NCBI RefSeq assembly: GCF_000750635.1
Contig: NZ_CCDM010000001.1
Span: 806,001-870,000 of the forward strand
Length of the DNA stretch: 64,000 bases
Origin: Oceanobacillus jeddahensis
Lineage (GTDB): Bacteria; Bacillota; Bacilli; Bacillales; Amphibacillaceae
Reading direction: 5' to 3'
Below, in pieces: positions 45,673-55,302 of this stretch (within the stretch, counting starts at the first letter, position 1; every line of letters begins with the position of its first letter). Made by a program: the position numbers and the translations under genes. The notes beneath the pieces are model-generated. The model did no database searches. It was not told the origin of the DNA and was given only the letters and a program-made list of their open reading frames with translations.

Positions 45673-47358
45673 TTATTTTTTCAGTTTTTCCGTAAACACC
45701 CGAATGGGTTTCGTCATTTTCCAAGAATTACTTTCTTCCATTTGCTGCAGGCGTTTCTTTAATTGTTTGTTTTGACGCTGCGTTAGTTCCAGCGTCCGCT
45801 CATCCCGCTCATATTTTGCTAAGCGGTTCACTGCATTTTGATAGTCTGATTTTAATTTCGCATAGTCTTTGATATATTTATTCAAAGCAGCCTTCTCTTC
45901 CGCATTACTACCTTCGCTGCCGCCAGCTTTTTCATTCGGTGATTCAATATGAAACCCATGCATAATAGGGCTTGAACGTTTCTTTTCTGTCATTGTTGCT
46001 GACTTGCTGACCCGGTTTGTATATCGCTCCAGTCTCTTTTGGAAATCATTGATTCTTTTTTGACTTGAACCAACAATAATAGAGATATCTCCATTATTTA
46101 GGGGTTTTATATAACCATGGACTTTAGCATGATATGCCAAACGACGCACACGTCCGGAAAAAGCTTTTGTATATTCACAGCCGCTGACTACATAACGAGT
46201 AAGCTTTAATGCTCTCGTAGGCAATACAGGAATACCAACTTCTGTTGCATTTCCATTCATACAAGCATCGAAAATAAAATCAAAATCTAAGAAGAATTTT
46301 TGTGCATTTGTCCGGTCGTAATCAGCAGTCTCAGGAAAATAAAAATCAATTAATTTCGATGGGACATCCTTTGCTTTCCCTTTCATCGGAAACAGGTGCT
46401 GAGTAATATGCGCTCGTGTATTCAACTCAATAATAGCCGCTGTATCATTTTCTTCATCCACCATCATATCTACTCCGCATTGAGGTAAATCGTCAAAAGC
46501 ATTTACTGCATCAACGGCAATTTGTTTGATGTTATCCGATAGATTATCTGTAACCTCGATGGAATCGCCGCCGGCAGATACATTATTTTTTGATTTGATA
46601 TAGACTAATTCCCCATCTGGGATAACAGAGTTCAGATCATAGCCTTCTCGGCGTAACATATTTCTCAGCTCATCATCGATTTTTATTTTTCGATTTGTAA
46701 GCGATGGAAGTTTAGCGCGTTCTTCATTCTTTTGATCAATTAATTGCCTGACTGTACTTTTACCGTCACCAATAACGTTTGCCTTTATTCGTTTTAAAGC
46801 TCCGATTACTTTGCCGTCTAGAACATAAACACGATAATCTTCTCCACCAAAATATTTTTCTAAAATAATATGAGGAGATTTTAATTTCACTCGAACATAA
46901 TTTAGTGCTTCAATCAATTCTTCCTCATTTTGAATACCAGCGATAACACCTGTTCCTCCAGTTCCTGCTAAAGGCTTTACCACAACAGGATATTGCATCT
47001 CAGTAGCATATTTTATTATTTCTGAATCACTGGTATCAGCACTAAAGTCTTTTCCTCCTGGCGTAGATACATTATTCTTTTCTAGTATTTCTTTAGTTGT
47101 AACTTTGTTTTTGGTTAACTCTTTTGTACGTTTAGAAACTAAATCACCACGAGTGGCGCTAAAATGATGGCTTCTATTGCCATCTGTAATAATATAAGAA
47201 GGTTCAAATTTACCTGTACCTTCTTTTACAATACTAAAGGAAATAGTTAATCCTCTTCTCCAAGCTTCTAATATAATACTATAGGTACTCAGCATATAAT
47301 TGTTTGCTTTTGCCGGTATAGGGTGGTCTAAACTTTTTAGAAAACGATTTTCTGTCAT
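45673..47358 (-). CDS. CphA-like ATP-grasp ligase, inverted copy with coiled-coil tail (copy D)
   Basis: 561 aa from the ATG at 47358. An extended -10 (47402-47410) lies only ~45 nt upstream and AGGAGA precedes the ATG, which argues against the longer TTG start at 47478. The N-terminal motif is modified to L-E-A-W-R-R-G-L. The ATP-grasp has K-P-L-A-G-T-G-G-T-G-V, V-I-G-D-G-K-S-T-V and E-L-N-T-R-A. The acylphosphatase-like domain is the most degenerate of the set (K-A-F-S in place of G-x-x-F-R). A long coiled coil ends S-N-S-W-K-M-T-K-P-I-R. It is the only CphA-like member on the minus strand. Confidence 0.83.
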   Translation of the reverse strand: MTENRFLKSLDHPIPAKANNYMLSTYSIILEAWRRGLTISFSIVKEGTGKFEPSYIITDGNRSHHFSATRGDLVSKRTKELTKNKVTTKEILEKNNVSTPGGKDFSADTSDSEIIKYATEMQYPVVVKPLAGTGGTGVIAGIQNEEELIEALNYVRVKLKSPHIILEKYFGGEDYRVYVLDGKVIGALKRIKANVIGDGKSTVRQLIDQKNEERAKLPSLTNRKIKIDDELRNMLRREGYDLNSVIPDGELVYIKSKNNVSAGGDSIEVTDNLSDNIKQIAVDAVNAFDDLPQCGVDMMVDEENDTAAIIELNTRAHITQHLFPMKGKAKDVPSKLIDFYFPETADYDRTNAQKFFLDFDFIFDACMNGNATEVGIPVLPTRALKLTRYVVSGCEYTKAFSGRVRRLAYHAKVHGYIKPLNNGDISIIVGSSQKRINDFQKRLERYTNRVSKSATMTEKKRSSPIMHGFHIESPNEKAGGSEGSNAEEKAALNKYIKDYAKLKSDYQNAVNRLAKYERDERTLELTQRQNKQLKKRLQQMEESNSWKMTKPIRVFTEKLKK

Positions 47359-47401
47359 AATCAATTCTCCTAACATAATTTCGCTTAAATAGTTAATTAT
47401 T

Positions 47402-47410
47402 ATTATAACA
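47402..47410 (-). promoter_or_regulatory. Extended -10 promoter of ligase copy D
   Basis: On the minus strand TGT-TATAAT (47410-47402), identical to the extended -10 before the first glycosyltransferase gene. No good -35 at 16-18 nt. Confidence 0.5.
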
Positions 47411-47909
47411 TATTTCCTCAGCCGGCTTCTCAATAAACATTCATCAAATTCACTTATGAGCAGCGGAATTACTTTCAAGCCGATTTTGAATCAAAACAAA
47501 TGATATTTTCCATATTTCTTGAAGCGGAAGACTTACAGCCAGTCCCCTTGCGACAAAATTTTTAATATTAACTATCTATTTTCGACATTAATTTATATAA
47601 TAATAATCTGAAAAACAATGGTTATAAAATGAATGCAAGCTTCGAATTTCTTAGAATAAGCTGCGCTGCTTTCGATTTGCATGAGGAAAAATTTTTAGGA
47701 TGTGTTCTCATGCCGCTAAATGGTTAAAAGTTAAAAATCGGGTAAAATTAAGTAAAAAGATTGAAATAAAAGGATGTTCATAAAGGATATATTTTGTCGG
47801 GGTTTTGGATAATCACTAGAGAAATAACAACAGCAGAAAACAAGGTGATTGGAAAAGAAATATTCGTTCCTTACCAATCGGTCATTAAACAAAAAGGAGG
47901 AGAATGGTT
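47411..47909. other. Divergent intergenic region
   Basis: About 500 bp separating ligase copy D (minus) from copy E (plus). It is AT-rich, with no open frame of note. It holds the copy D promoter and a possible hairpin before copy E (TGATTGG near 47846 with CCAATCG near 47875). It also contains a TGTTCATAAAGGATATATT sequence resembling one at 7589. The promoter of copy E should lie here, but I see no clear hexamer pair. Confidence 0.4.
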
Positions 47910-49355
47910 ATGAAATCTCAAGAAGCAGAACTTTTACCTGCACTGAGTAAAAAAGTAGTGGAAGGGATAACTGGCTTCCAATTATGTTCTTATTTAGTAG
48001 CGCTGGAAGGCTGGAGAAGAGGACTGGAATTAAAATGGTATCGAGACGAAACAAGTCTTTGTAAATTAGACAGAATGAACAGCAGTACACATGGAAAATT
48101 CTTTTCACTAAGTAATGGAGATAACCTGCATTATTTCTTTCGCTCCAGAGGAGACAAAGTAGCGAATAAGGCAGTAAGAATTTGTCAGAATAAAGAAGAA
48201 ACAAAAGCGCTTCTTGAACAGAGTAATGTGCCTATTCCTATAGGAAAAACATTGGAAACAGATGCAGATATGATTGCTTACGCGAATGAAATTGGCTATC
48301 CTGTAATTATAAAACCCTTAAATGGAAGTATGGGTAAAGGTGTCTATACAAATATATCCAATGAAAATGAGTTAGCAGGAATTATTAAAGAATTAAGGTC
48401 GAAATATGCTTATCGTCAGTATATTGTGGAAAAGCATTATGATGGCAATGAATATCGAATTTATGTGGTTGGCGATAAAGTTATTGGCGCGACGAACCGG
48501 ATTCCAGCCAATGTGGTTGGTGATGGAATAAACACGATAGAAAAATTGATTGAAATCAAGAACGAGGAAAGAAAACAGAATCCATATTTAGCACCGAAAC
48601 CGATAAAAGTGGATTATGAAGTAACCTACATGCTGGAACGAGCCGGTTACACGCTGGATAATATTCCTGAAAAAGGGGAGCAGGTTTTCCTGAGAGAAAA
48701 AAGTAATCTGTCCTCTGGCGGGGATCCTATCGAAGCTACCGACGAACTTTCAGAAGAAGTGAAGCAGATTGCTGTAAATGGATTAAAGGCGCTGCCTTCT
48801 CTCCCTCATGCCGGAATAGATATTATTGTCAATCCGCGTGACAATCGAAAGGGAGTAGTGCTGGAGATAAATGGAACTGCAGAGATTGGTTTTCACTTAT
48901 ACCCATTAGCAGGGAAAGCAAAGGATGTTCCCGGAGCAATCATCGATCATTACTTTCCGGAAACAATAGGGGAAAATAAAACCCAATTTTACTTCGATTA
49001 TCTCAGCTTATTAGGACCGTTAAAGCAATGCGCAGCAGATGAAATAAAAGTTGCCAAAACGCCATTGAAGGAAATGTTTGCTAAAAAATATACCGTCAGC
49101 GGGAAAGTGAACCGGGTAGGATATATGAATTATATAAAAAGGCAGGCGCTAAGAAGTAACCTTATTGGCTATGCGAAGAAAATAGATAACAATACGATTG
49201 AAGTCTATCTTATCAGTGAGAAAAAAGATGGGCTGGATATATTCAAGAAGTTTGTCAGCAAAGGGTCTAAAAAATCCATTGTTGAACAAATCGAGGAACG
49301 AAATCTGGAGTATTCAAACAGACCCAGAAAAATAGGTTTTCAAATAATAACTTAG
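47910..49355 (+). CDS. CphA-like ATP-grasp ligase with degenerate acylphosphatase domain, no coiled coil (copy E)
   Basis: 481 aa from the ATG at 47910 (AAGGAGG, spacing 9). The ATG at 47904 is too close. Motifs: A-L-E-G-W-R-R-G-L-E-L-K-W-Y, K-P-L-N-G-S-M-G-K-G-V, V-E-K-H-Y-D-G-N-E-Y-R, S-S-G-G-D-P-I-E-A-T-D and E-I-N-G-T-A. The acylphosphatase-like domain (~389-450) has Met in place of the catalytic Arg (V-G-Y-M) and Lys in place of Asn. The protein stops at I-G-F-Q-I, exactly where copies A and B continue into coiled coil. The next gene, 19 nt on, supplies a coiled-coil tail on a different ATP-grasp. Confidence 0.85.
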   Translation: MKSQEAELLPALSKKVVEGITGFQLCSYLVALEGWRRGLELKWYRDETSLCKLDRMNSSTHGKFFSLSNGDNLHYFFRSRGDKVANKAVRICQNKEETKALLEQSNVPIPIGKTLETDADMIAYANEIGYPVIIKPLNGSMGKGVYTNISNENELAGIIKELRSKYAYRQYIVEKHYDGNEYRIYVVGDKVIGATNRIPANVVGDGINTIEKLIEIKNEERKQNPYLAPKPIKVDYEVTYMLERAGYTLDNIPEKGEQVFLREKSNLSSGGDPIEATDELSEEVKQIAVNGLKALPSLPHAGIDIIVNPRDNRKGVVLEINGTAEIGFHLYPLAGKAKDVPGAIIDHYFPETIGENKTQFYFDYLSLLGPLKQCAADEIKVAKTPLKEMFAKKYTVSGKVNRVGYMNYIKRQALRSNLIGYAKKIDNNTIEVYLISEKKDGLDIFKKFVSKGSKKSIVEQIEERNLEYSNRPRKIGFQIIT

Positions 49356-49374
49356 TAAGAGAGAAGGATTGGAC

Positions 49375-50571
49375 ATGCAAGAAATCGGGATGTTGACCAA
49401 TTTTAATAAGCCGACGGAATTAGCGAAAATGACTTCTCTAGTAGCAAAAGCATACGGCATGGAGCTAATCTATATACGGCCGAAGGATATTAATATAGAA
49501 GAGAAAAAGGTGTATGGAAAAATTCTAGTGAATAATAAATGGGTGGATAAAACAACAGATATCCCCCCTTTCATTGATGCTGCTCCATATTGTTTTATGA
49601 GAAAAAATAAAGAGAAAATGGATTTTTTAAGAAAAACAACCTTTTTATCAGATAATCGAAGGAACGTGGTAACAAAGGAGATGTTACAAAATACCTTAAG
49701 CAAGGATGAGCAATTTTCTCATTTGATGATACCAACGCATAAAATCAAGTCTTTCCAGGATATGGACAGCTATCTGCATGATTATCAGAAGATTGTATTG
49801 AAGCCGGGGAAAGGGCTGCGAGGCAAAGGCATCTATATTATTGAAAAGAAGGATAACGATTTATTTACAATCGGCTTTAATAAAGAAAAATGGGATGCTG
49901 ATGTAAATGCACTGGAGGAATTTTTTGATAACACGGTAAGAGGAAAGAATTATATCCTCCAGAAATACGTTACGTCCAGAACCCCGCAAGGAGATCCGTT
50001 TGACTGCCGGGTCCATGTAGAAAAAGACGGAACAGGCAAGTGGGCTGTCGCTAAAATTTATGTGCGGATCGGTATTGGTCAGTCCGTTATATCTAATGTG
50101 AACCAGGGCGGAGGAATTAGTGATCCAAAAGAATTTCTCAAGGCAAACTTTAATGGGCAGCATGAGGAAATCTATCAAAATTTATTAAAACTCGGAACAC
50201 AGATACCAAAAAAAATGGAGCAGCTGAGAGGAACACATATTATGTCCCTGGGGCTGGATATTGGAATAGATACGAACGGCAAATTATATCTATTTGAGGT
50301 AAATGATGGACCAAGTACCAAGGCAGTAATATCCGAAGTGGCATTTTTAAGAAGTAACTACTATTTGTATGTCTTAGAGAATCGATTAAACAGAAAAGTA
50401 AAAGTAAAAGATTCCACGGATGAATTGGAAAATAACCAGAAGGAAATCCGTGAATTAAAAGAAATAATTGCAGAAAAAGAGAAGCAATTAAACAGCATAT
50501 TGAATAGTAAATCCTGGAAGCTGACAGGTGTTATGAGAAAAGTGAGAAGGAAGATGACCAAGAAGAAGTAG
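49375..50571 (+). CDS. YheC/YheD-like ATP-grasp protein with coiled-coil tail (copy F)
   Basis: 398 aa from the ATG at 49375 (AGAAGGA upstream). This is the YheCD ATP-grasp family; in B. subtilis YheC and YheD are sporulation-associated and YheD locates to the forespore surface. Visible: G-M-L-T-N-F-N-K-P, K-P-G-K-G-L-R-G-K-G-I-Y, L-Q-K-Y-V, G-D-P-F-D-C-R-V-H-V-E, I-S-N-V-N-Q-G-G-G and L-F-E-V-N-D-G-P, the last with the metal-binding Glu and Asn. The C-terminal coiled coil ends in S-K-S-W-K-L-T-G-V-M-R-K plus a Lys/Arg cluster. The enzyme core looks intact. Its substrate is unknown. Confidence 0.83.
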   Translation: MQEIGMLTNFNKPTELAKMTSLVAKAYGMELIYIRPKDINIEEKKVYGKILVNNKWVDKTTDIPPFIDAAPYCFMRKNKEKMDFLRKTTFLSDNRRNVVTKEMLQNTLSKDEQFSHLMIPTHKIKSFQDMDSYLHDYQKIVLKPGKGLRGKGIYIIEKKDNDLFTIGFNKEKWDADVNALEEFFDNTVRGKNYILQKYVTSRTPQGDPFDCRVHVEKDGTGKWAVAKIYVRIGIGQSVISNVNQGGGISDPKEFLKANFNGQHEEIYQNLLKLGTQIPKKMEQLRGTHIMSLGLDIGIDTNGKLYLFEVNDGPSTKAVISEVAFLRSNYYLYVLENRLNRKVKVKDSTDELENNQKEIRELKEIIAEKEKQLNSILNSKSWKLTGVMRKVRRKMTKKK

Positions 50572-50681
50572 CAGCGAATCGTGACGGTTTCTAACCTTCT
50601 ATCATAAAAAGATAAGGACTTACGTATTTTAGCTGAAATGCCAGCTGGAATCGCAGGCAATAGAAATAAGAAAATGCCGTA

Positions 50682-50745
50682 AAGCGGCCGTTTTCCTGAA
50701 TTTTATAGGGGAAGGCCGCTTATTTAATGGCGTTTTTTCTTCACG
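50682..50745 (+). terminator. Terminator after copy F
   Basis: AGCGGCC pairs with GGCCGCT, within an outer AATGCC/GGCGTT pairing, followed by TTTTTT near 50736. The rest of 50572-50953 holds no gene that I can support. Confidence 0.65.
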
Positions 50746-50953
50746 CTGATTCTAATTTGTAAGCAGCCGTAAAAAAGATGTGAGAATAAAATTAGATTTA
50801 TGATAAGATGTGTATAGAAAGCATGGAAAAAAGTAGAATCATATGTAGAGCAGATAACAAATAATACGAGTACATATAGCAGCCAAAGATTTAAATATTC
50901 CTGTTCACATGTATGATGGAAACAAGTGAATACAAAGATGAAGGAGAATGGTT

Positions 50954-52405
50954 ATGAAATCTCAAGAAGCAGAACTTCTTCCCGACCTGTCAAAAAAAGT
51001 AGTGAAAGATATAACAGGCTTTCAATTAGATGCTTATGCGGTAGCTTTGGAGGGCTGGAGAAGAGGCTTAGAATTAAAATGGTATAGTGATGAAACAAGT
51101 GTATGTAAATTGCATCGAATAAACAGCACCACACACGGGAAATTTTTCTCTCTGAGTGATGGAGAGAGAACGCATTATTTTCTGCGCTCCAGAGGCGATA
51201 AAGTAGCCAATAAAACGATTGGTATTTGCCAAAACAAAGAAAAAACCAAATCCTATATGCGAAAACATGATGTGCCGGTGCCGCTTGGGGCAGCTTTGGA
51301 AAGCGATGAAGAGATTATCAATTATGCGAATGAGATCGGCTACCCTGTCATTATTAAGCCGTTAAGCGGAAGCATGGGAGTAGGCGTATATACCAATATC
51401 TCTGATGAACAAACATTGGTAACTATTCTGAAGGAAGTAAGAAAAAAATATTCCTACCGCCGATATTTAGTGGAAAAACATTATGAGGGCAATGAATACC
51501 GTATTTATGTCGTCGGAGATAAAGTGATTGGCGCCACAAACAGAGTCCCTGCAAACGTCACAGGGAATGGGGAAGACACGATTGAAAAATTAATTGAAAT
51601 CAAGAATGAAGAAAGAAAAAAGAACCCGTATTTGGCGCCGAAGCCGATTAAAGTAGATTATGAAGTGACTTATATGCTGGAAAGAGCAGGATATACCGTA
51701 ACCAGTGTTCCAAAAGAAGGCGAGCAAATCTTTCTGCGGGAAAAAAGTAATCTTTCTTCTGGCGGTGACCCGATTGAGGCAACCGATGAACTATCAGATG
51801 GGGTAAAACAAATTGCAGTCGACTCGTTAAAAGCACTTCCCTCCATCCCGCATGCCGGAGTAGATATTATTGTAGAATCGAAGGATAATACAAAAGGGGT
51901 CGTATTAGAAGTGAATGCAACCGCTGAAATTGCCTTCCATCTATTTCCGCTGGTCGGGAAAGCAAAGGACATTCCTGGAGCGCTAATCGATTACTATTTC
52001 CCGGAAACAGCAGGCGCTGAAAGAACACATTTTTATTTTGATTACCTGAGCATCTTAGAACCGATAAAAATGGGAGCGATCGAGGAGATAAAGGTCGCTG
52101 AAACGCCGTTGAATAAAAAATATGCAAAGAAATATACGGCAACCGGAAAACTCAACAGAGTTGGATATATGACGAAAATAAAACGATTTGCATTGGAAAG
52201 AAATCTATATGGCTATGCGAAAAAAATAGATGACAACACTGTCGACATATTCCTTATCGGAGAATCTAAAGAAGAGTTAGATGCATTTAAAGAATACGTG
52301 AAAAAAGGATCGAAAAAATCCGTCGTCAAAAATATTAGAGAAAAAGATCTTGAACTCTCTAGTAAACCTAGAAAAACAGGATTTAAAATTATAACGTCAT
52401 CCTGA
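50954..52405 (+). CDS. CphA-like ATP-grasp ligase with degenerate acylphosphatase domain, no coiled coil (copy G)
   Basis: 483 aa from the ATG at 50954 (AAGGAG at 50941-50946, spacing 7). It is the closest relative of copy E, including the identical opening M-K-S-Q-E-A-E-L-L-P. The ATP-grasp has K-P-L-S-G-S-M-G-V-G-V, G-N-E-Y-R-I-Y-V-V and E-V-N-A-T-A. The acylphosphatase-like domain has V-G-Y-M (Arg lost) and G-Y-A-K-K (Asn lost). It ends at T-G-F-K-I without a tail. Its second-cassette partner genes are a CapA-like protein and a YheCD protein. Confidence 0.85.
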   Translation: MKSQEAELLPDLSKKVVKDITGFQLDAYAVALEGWRRGLELKWYSDETSVCKLHRINSTTHGKFFSLSDGERTHYFLRSRGDKVANKTIGICQNKEKTKSYMRKHDVPVPLGAALESDEEIINYANEIGYPVIIKPLSGSMGVGVYTNISDEQTLVTILKEVRKKYSYRRYLVEKHYEGNEYRIYVVGDKVIGATNRVPANVTGNGEDTIEKLIEIKNEERKKNPYLAPKPIKVDYEVTYMLERAGYTVTSVPKEGEQIFLREKSNLSSGGDPIEATDELSDGVKQIAVDSLKALPSIPHAGVDIIVESKDNTKGVVLEVNATAEIAFHLFPLVGKAKDIPGALIDYYFPETAGAERTHFYFDYLSILEPIKMGAIEEIKVAETPLNKKYAKKYTATGKLNRVGYMTKIKRFALERNLYGYAKKIDDNTVDIFLIGESKEELDAFKEYVKKGSKKSVVKNIREKDLELSSKPRKTGFKIITSS

Positions 52406-52456
52406 TGGAACAGGGGAAGTATCCCTGTAAGACTTAATTAAAGGGATGTTATTATA

Positions 52457-52505
52457 AAATGAACTATTTGGAGTATATATACGCTGAATAGTTCATTTTT
52501 CTTTT
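52457..52505 (+). terminator. Terminator after copy G
   Basis: ATGAACTATT pairs with AATAGTTCAT around a ~20-nt loop, followed by TTTTT. The remaining 52506-52755 is an AT-rich leader with no gene seen. Confidence 0.75.
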
Positions 52506-52755
52506 GAAAATAACAGGCAGAGTGAGTTTAAAATAATCTGTTTTTAACCAATATTTTCCTCGTGATTATACAAAATGCCGTTCGGGTTAAATCAATGCTA
52601 AGTAAAAAGGGACATCCAATCAGCCAATAAAAATTTTTGAAAAATACATAAAATCATGTAAAAAAGTGTCTTTTTTGGTACAGTATATTTACATATAACA
52701 ATGTGGAAGCACAGATTCATAGAAGGTTTAAATAACGGATGGCGGAGGTATAAGT

Positions 52756-53787
52756 ATGTCACAGATGAAATTAGTTGCTACAGGAGATGTCCTGTTACAT
52801 GACAGGGTATATGATAAATGTATAAAAAACGGGAAATATGACTTCCGGGATAAGATGGCTCCTGTAAAGAAATTATTACAAGCAGGAGATTTGTCGATTG
52901 TTAATTTAGAATCCATCGTAGCTGGGGAAGAATTTGGGCTTGCGACGTACCCAAGATTTAATAACCCGATTGAGATTGCAGAAAACTTAAAGGAATTTGG
53001 CACAGACATCGTCACCAATGCCAATAATCACAGCTTTGATTTTGGAGAAGAAGGGGTACAGAAATCCATCGAGAATCTTGAAAAGATAGGGCTGCCCTAT
53101 GTAGGTTCCCATAAGTCCAAAGCAGATAAGGACACGTTCCGGATATTTGAGCGAAATGGCATTAAAGTAGCCGTGCTGGCGTATTCAACGGTTTCCAATA
53201 ATAAGGATTTTCCTAAAGGAAAAAGATATTTATTAAACCGAATTATCGGCGGATCGACCATCCCTGTCAGAAAAACAATTGAGCGCTTAAAGGAAGAAGA
53301 GAAGGTGGATGTGGTCGTTGCTGCCGTGCATTTTGGACCGGAATATGCACTAAATCCATCATCTTTTCAAGTGAATCTAGCAACATCTCTATCAGATGCA
53401 GGCGCAGATATTATCCTTGGGCATCATCCGCATGTTTTACAGCCAGCGCAGTGGATACTGAATTCCCGGGCAAACAAATCGTTGGCAATCTATTCTCTGG
53501 GAAATTTGTATACTGGTCAATTTGGGGTCTATCGGCAAATTGGAGGGGTGCTTTCTCTGGATATAAGCAAGAACGAGGACGGACAAGTTACAATCGGACA
53601 GCCTGAAATGGATTTAACCTTCGTCGATGATGAGAACAATACCAATTTTCAAATGCATTTATTCCGGGACTATATCGAAGAAAATCGCCATATCAAAACA
53701 GACTTTGGCACATTTGATAGCTTAGAGATATATACGGAGCTGAAAAACAGATTAACACAATGGGTTCCAGACTGTAAACTTAGATAA
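52756..53787 (+). CDS. CapA-like metallophosphoesterase-fold protein, cytoplasmic (copy 2)
   Basis: 343 aa, the same length as copy 1 and collinear with it, with all motifs retained (T-G-D-V-L-L, N-L-E-S-I, N-A-N-N-H-S-F-D, H-F-G-P-E-Y, G-H-H-P-H-V, Y-S-L-G-N-L). Its ATG follows GGCGGAGG. No signal peptide or membrane helix is present. It lies between a CphA-like and a YheCD gene, supporting a role with these ligases inside the cell rather than at the surface. Confidence 0.85.
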   Translation: MSQMKLVATGDVLLHDRVYDKCIKNGKYDFRDKMAPVKKLLQAGDLSIVNLESIVAGEEFGLATYPRFNNPIEIAENLKEFGTDIVTNANNHSFDFGEEGVQKSIENLEKIGLPYVGSHKSKADKDTFRIFERNGIKVAVLAYSTVSNNKDFPKGKRYLLNRIIGGSTIPVRKTIERLKEEEKVDVVVAAVHFGPEYALNPSSFQVNLATSLSDAGADIILGHHPHVLQPAQWILNSRANKSLAIYSLGNLYTGQFGVYRQIGGVLSLDISKNEDGQVTIGQPEMDLTFVDDENNTNFQMHLFRDYIEENRHIKTDFGTFDSLEIYTELKNRLTQWVPDCKLR

Positions 53788-53913
53788 TCGGAACCTGATT
53801 ACCCCTTTAATAATTCGGATTTTTCTGTTTCGGATGGGAATTCATGTATGTAAATAGTATCTATAATCATAAATGCACTCGATTTTATCAAACAACAGGA
53901 AGAAGGATTGTAG

Positions 53914-55152
53914 ATGATAATTGGCTATATGCGCAATTTAAAAAAACCGGATTCGCTGGCAAGAACAACGTCACTCATTGCCAAGTCATATGGAATAGAA
54001 TTGCTCTATATGAACCCGGCAGATGTCGATATAAAAAAGAAAAAAGTATATGGAAGATTACTGATTAACAATAAGTGGGTGGATAAAGAGACGGGTATTC
54101 CCTCGTTTATCGATGTCGTCCCGTATTGCTTTAAAAAGGAAACGAAAGAAGTCATGGATTTCTTAAAAGAAACGACGTTATTATCCGAGGATCGGCGAAA
54201 TGTCATCACGAAAGAATATTTACAAGAGGTATTGAGTAAGGATGAGGCATTTTCCCACTTAATGATACCAACGCATCCGATGGAGACGTTTGAAGATTTG
54301 CATCATTACTTGAATGCGTATCAAAAAGTTGTGCTGAAGCCGGAAAGCGGACTGCGCGGTAAAAATATCTACTTTATAGAAAAGGTAGAAGCGGATGTAT
54401 TCCATATTGGTTTTAATACAGAAAAATGGAAGGTTCCTTTAAATGAACTGAAATCATTTTTCGAAACTACGTTAAAAGGGAAAAATTATTTCCTTCAAAA
54501 ATACGTTGTATCAAGAACGCCTCAGGGTGACCCGTTTGACTGCCGGGTGCATGTAGAGAAAAATGGCAGAGGCCGGTGGGCAATTGCTAAGATTTATGTG
54601 CGGATCGGCATCGGACAGTCTGTTATTTCCAATGTGAACCAAGGCGGAGGCGTCAGCGATACCAGAGAATTTTTAAAAGCGAACTACGGGGACAAGTGGC
54701 AGGAAATCTATCAATATTTAAAAAAGCTTGGAAAAATAGTTCCGGAGAAAATGGAAGAGCTGCGAGGGAAGGATATTATGACACTAGGGCTGGATATCGG
54801 AATCGATCAAAGCGGTGAACAATTCTATTTGTTTGAAGTGAATGACAGCCCCAGCTCCAAAGCATTGAAATCCGATGTAGCTTATTTTAGAAGCAATTAC
54901 TACTTATATGTGTTAAAAGAAAAATTAAATATTCATGTGAAGGATGCAAAGGAAGAGGCAGAAGCCCTTTCGGACAGAATCGCTCAATTGCAAAAAGAAC
55001 TAGGAGAAAAAGACAAGGCACTCACTGGCATGGAGAAGCAAATGGTTCAAAAAGAGAAAGAACTCACCAGCAAAGAAAAACGGCTGAATAGTACCTCCTG
55101 GAAAATGACAGGCATTTTGAGAAAAACTAAAAAAATATTTGTAAAGAAGTAG
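53914..55152 (+). CDS. YheC/YheD-like ATP-grasp protein with coiled-coil tail (copy I)
   Basis: 412 aa. It opens with I-G-Y-M-R-N-L-K-K-P and keeps the YheCD motifs K-P-E-S-G-L-R-G-K-N, G-D-P-F-D-C-R-V-H-V-E-K, S-N-V-N-Q-G-G-G-V and L-F-E-V-N-D-S-P. A heptad-rich segment (Q-L-Q-K-E-L-G-E-K-D-K-A) leads to S-T-S-W-K-M-T-G-I-L-R-K and a Lys-rich end. AGAAGGA precedes the ATG. It is a paralogue of copies F and L. Confidence 0.83.
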   Translation: MIIGYMRNLKKPDSLARTTSLIAKSYGIELLYMNPADVDIKKKKVYGRLLINNKWVDKETGIPSFIDVVPYCFKKETKEVMDFLKETTLLSEDRRNVITKEYLQEVLSKDEAFSHLMIPTHPMETFEDLHHYLNAYQKVVLKPESGLRGKNIYFIEKVEADVFHIGFNTEKWKVPLNELKSFFETTLKGKNYFLQKYVVSRTPQGDPFDCRVHVEKNGRGRWAIAKIYVRIGIGQSVISNVNQGGGVSDTREFLKANYGDKWQEIYQYLKKLGKIVPEKMEELRGKDIMTLGLDIGIDQSGEQFYLFEVNDSPSSKALKSDVAYFRSNYYLYVLKEKLNIHVKDAKEEAEALSDRIAQLQKELGEKDKALTGMEKQMVQKEKELTSKEKRLNSTSWKMTGILRKTKKIFVKK

Positions 55153-55302
55153 CCATATGCGTGTCACAATATAAAGAAAACTTAATAGAATTGAAATCAT
55201 TCAAAGCGTAGGATATGTCCCTAAAACCCGGACAAGCAGCGAATTGTATTCTATTACATGCATTTTAAAATAAAACAAAAAATAGAATAAGGGGACTGTT
55301 TT

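Noticed and set aside
47411-47909. TGTTCATAAAGGATATATT near 47773 as another copy of the MITE at 30867
   Set aside because: Only one end-like sequence is present, there is no matching inverted end, and the interior is unrelated.
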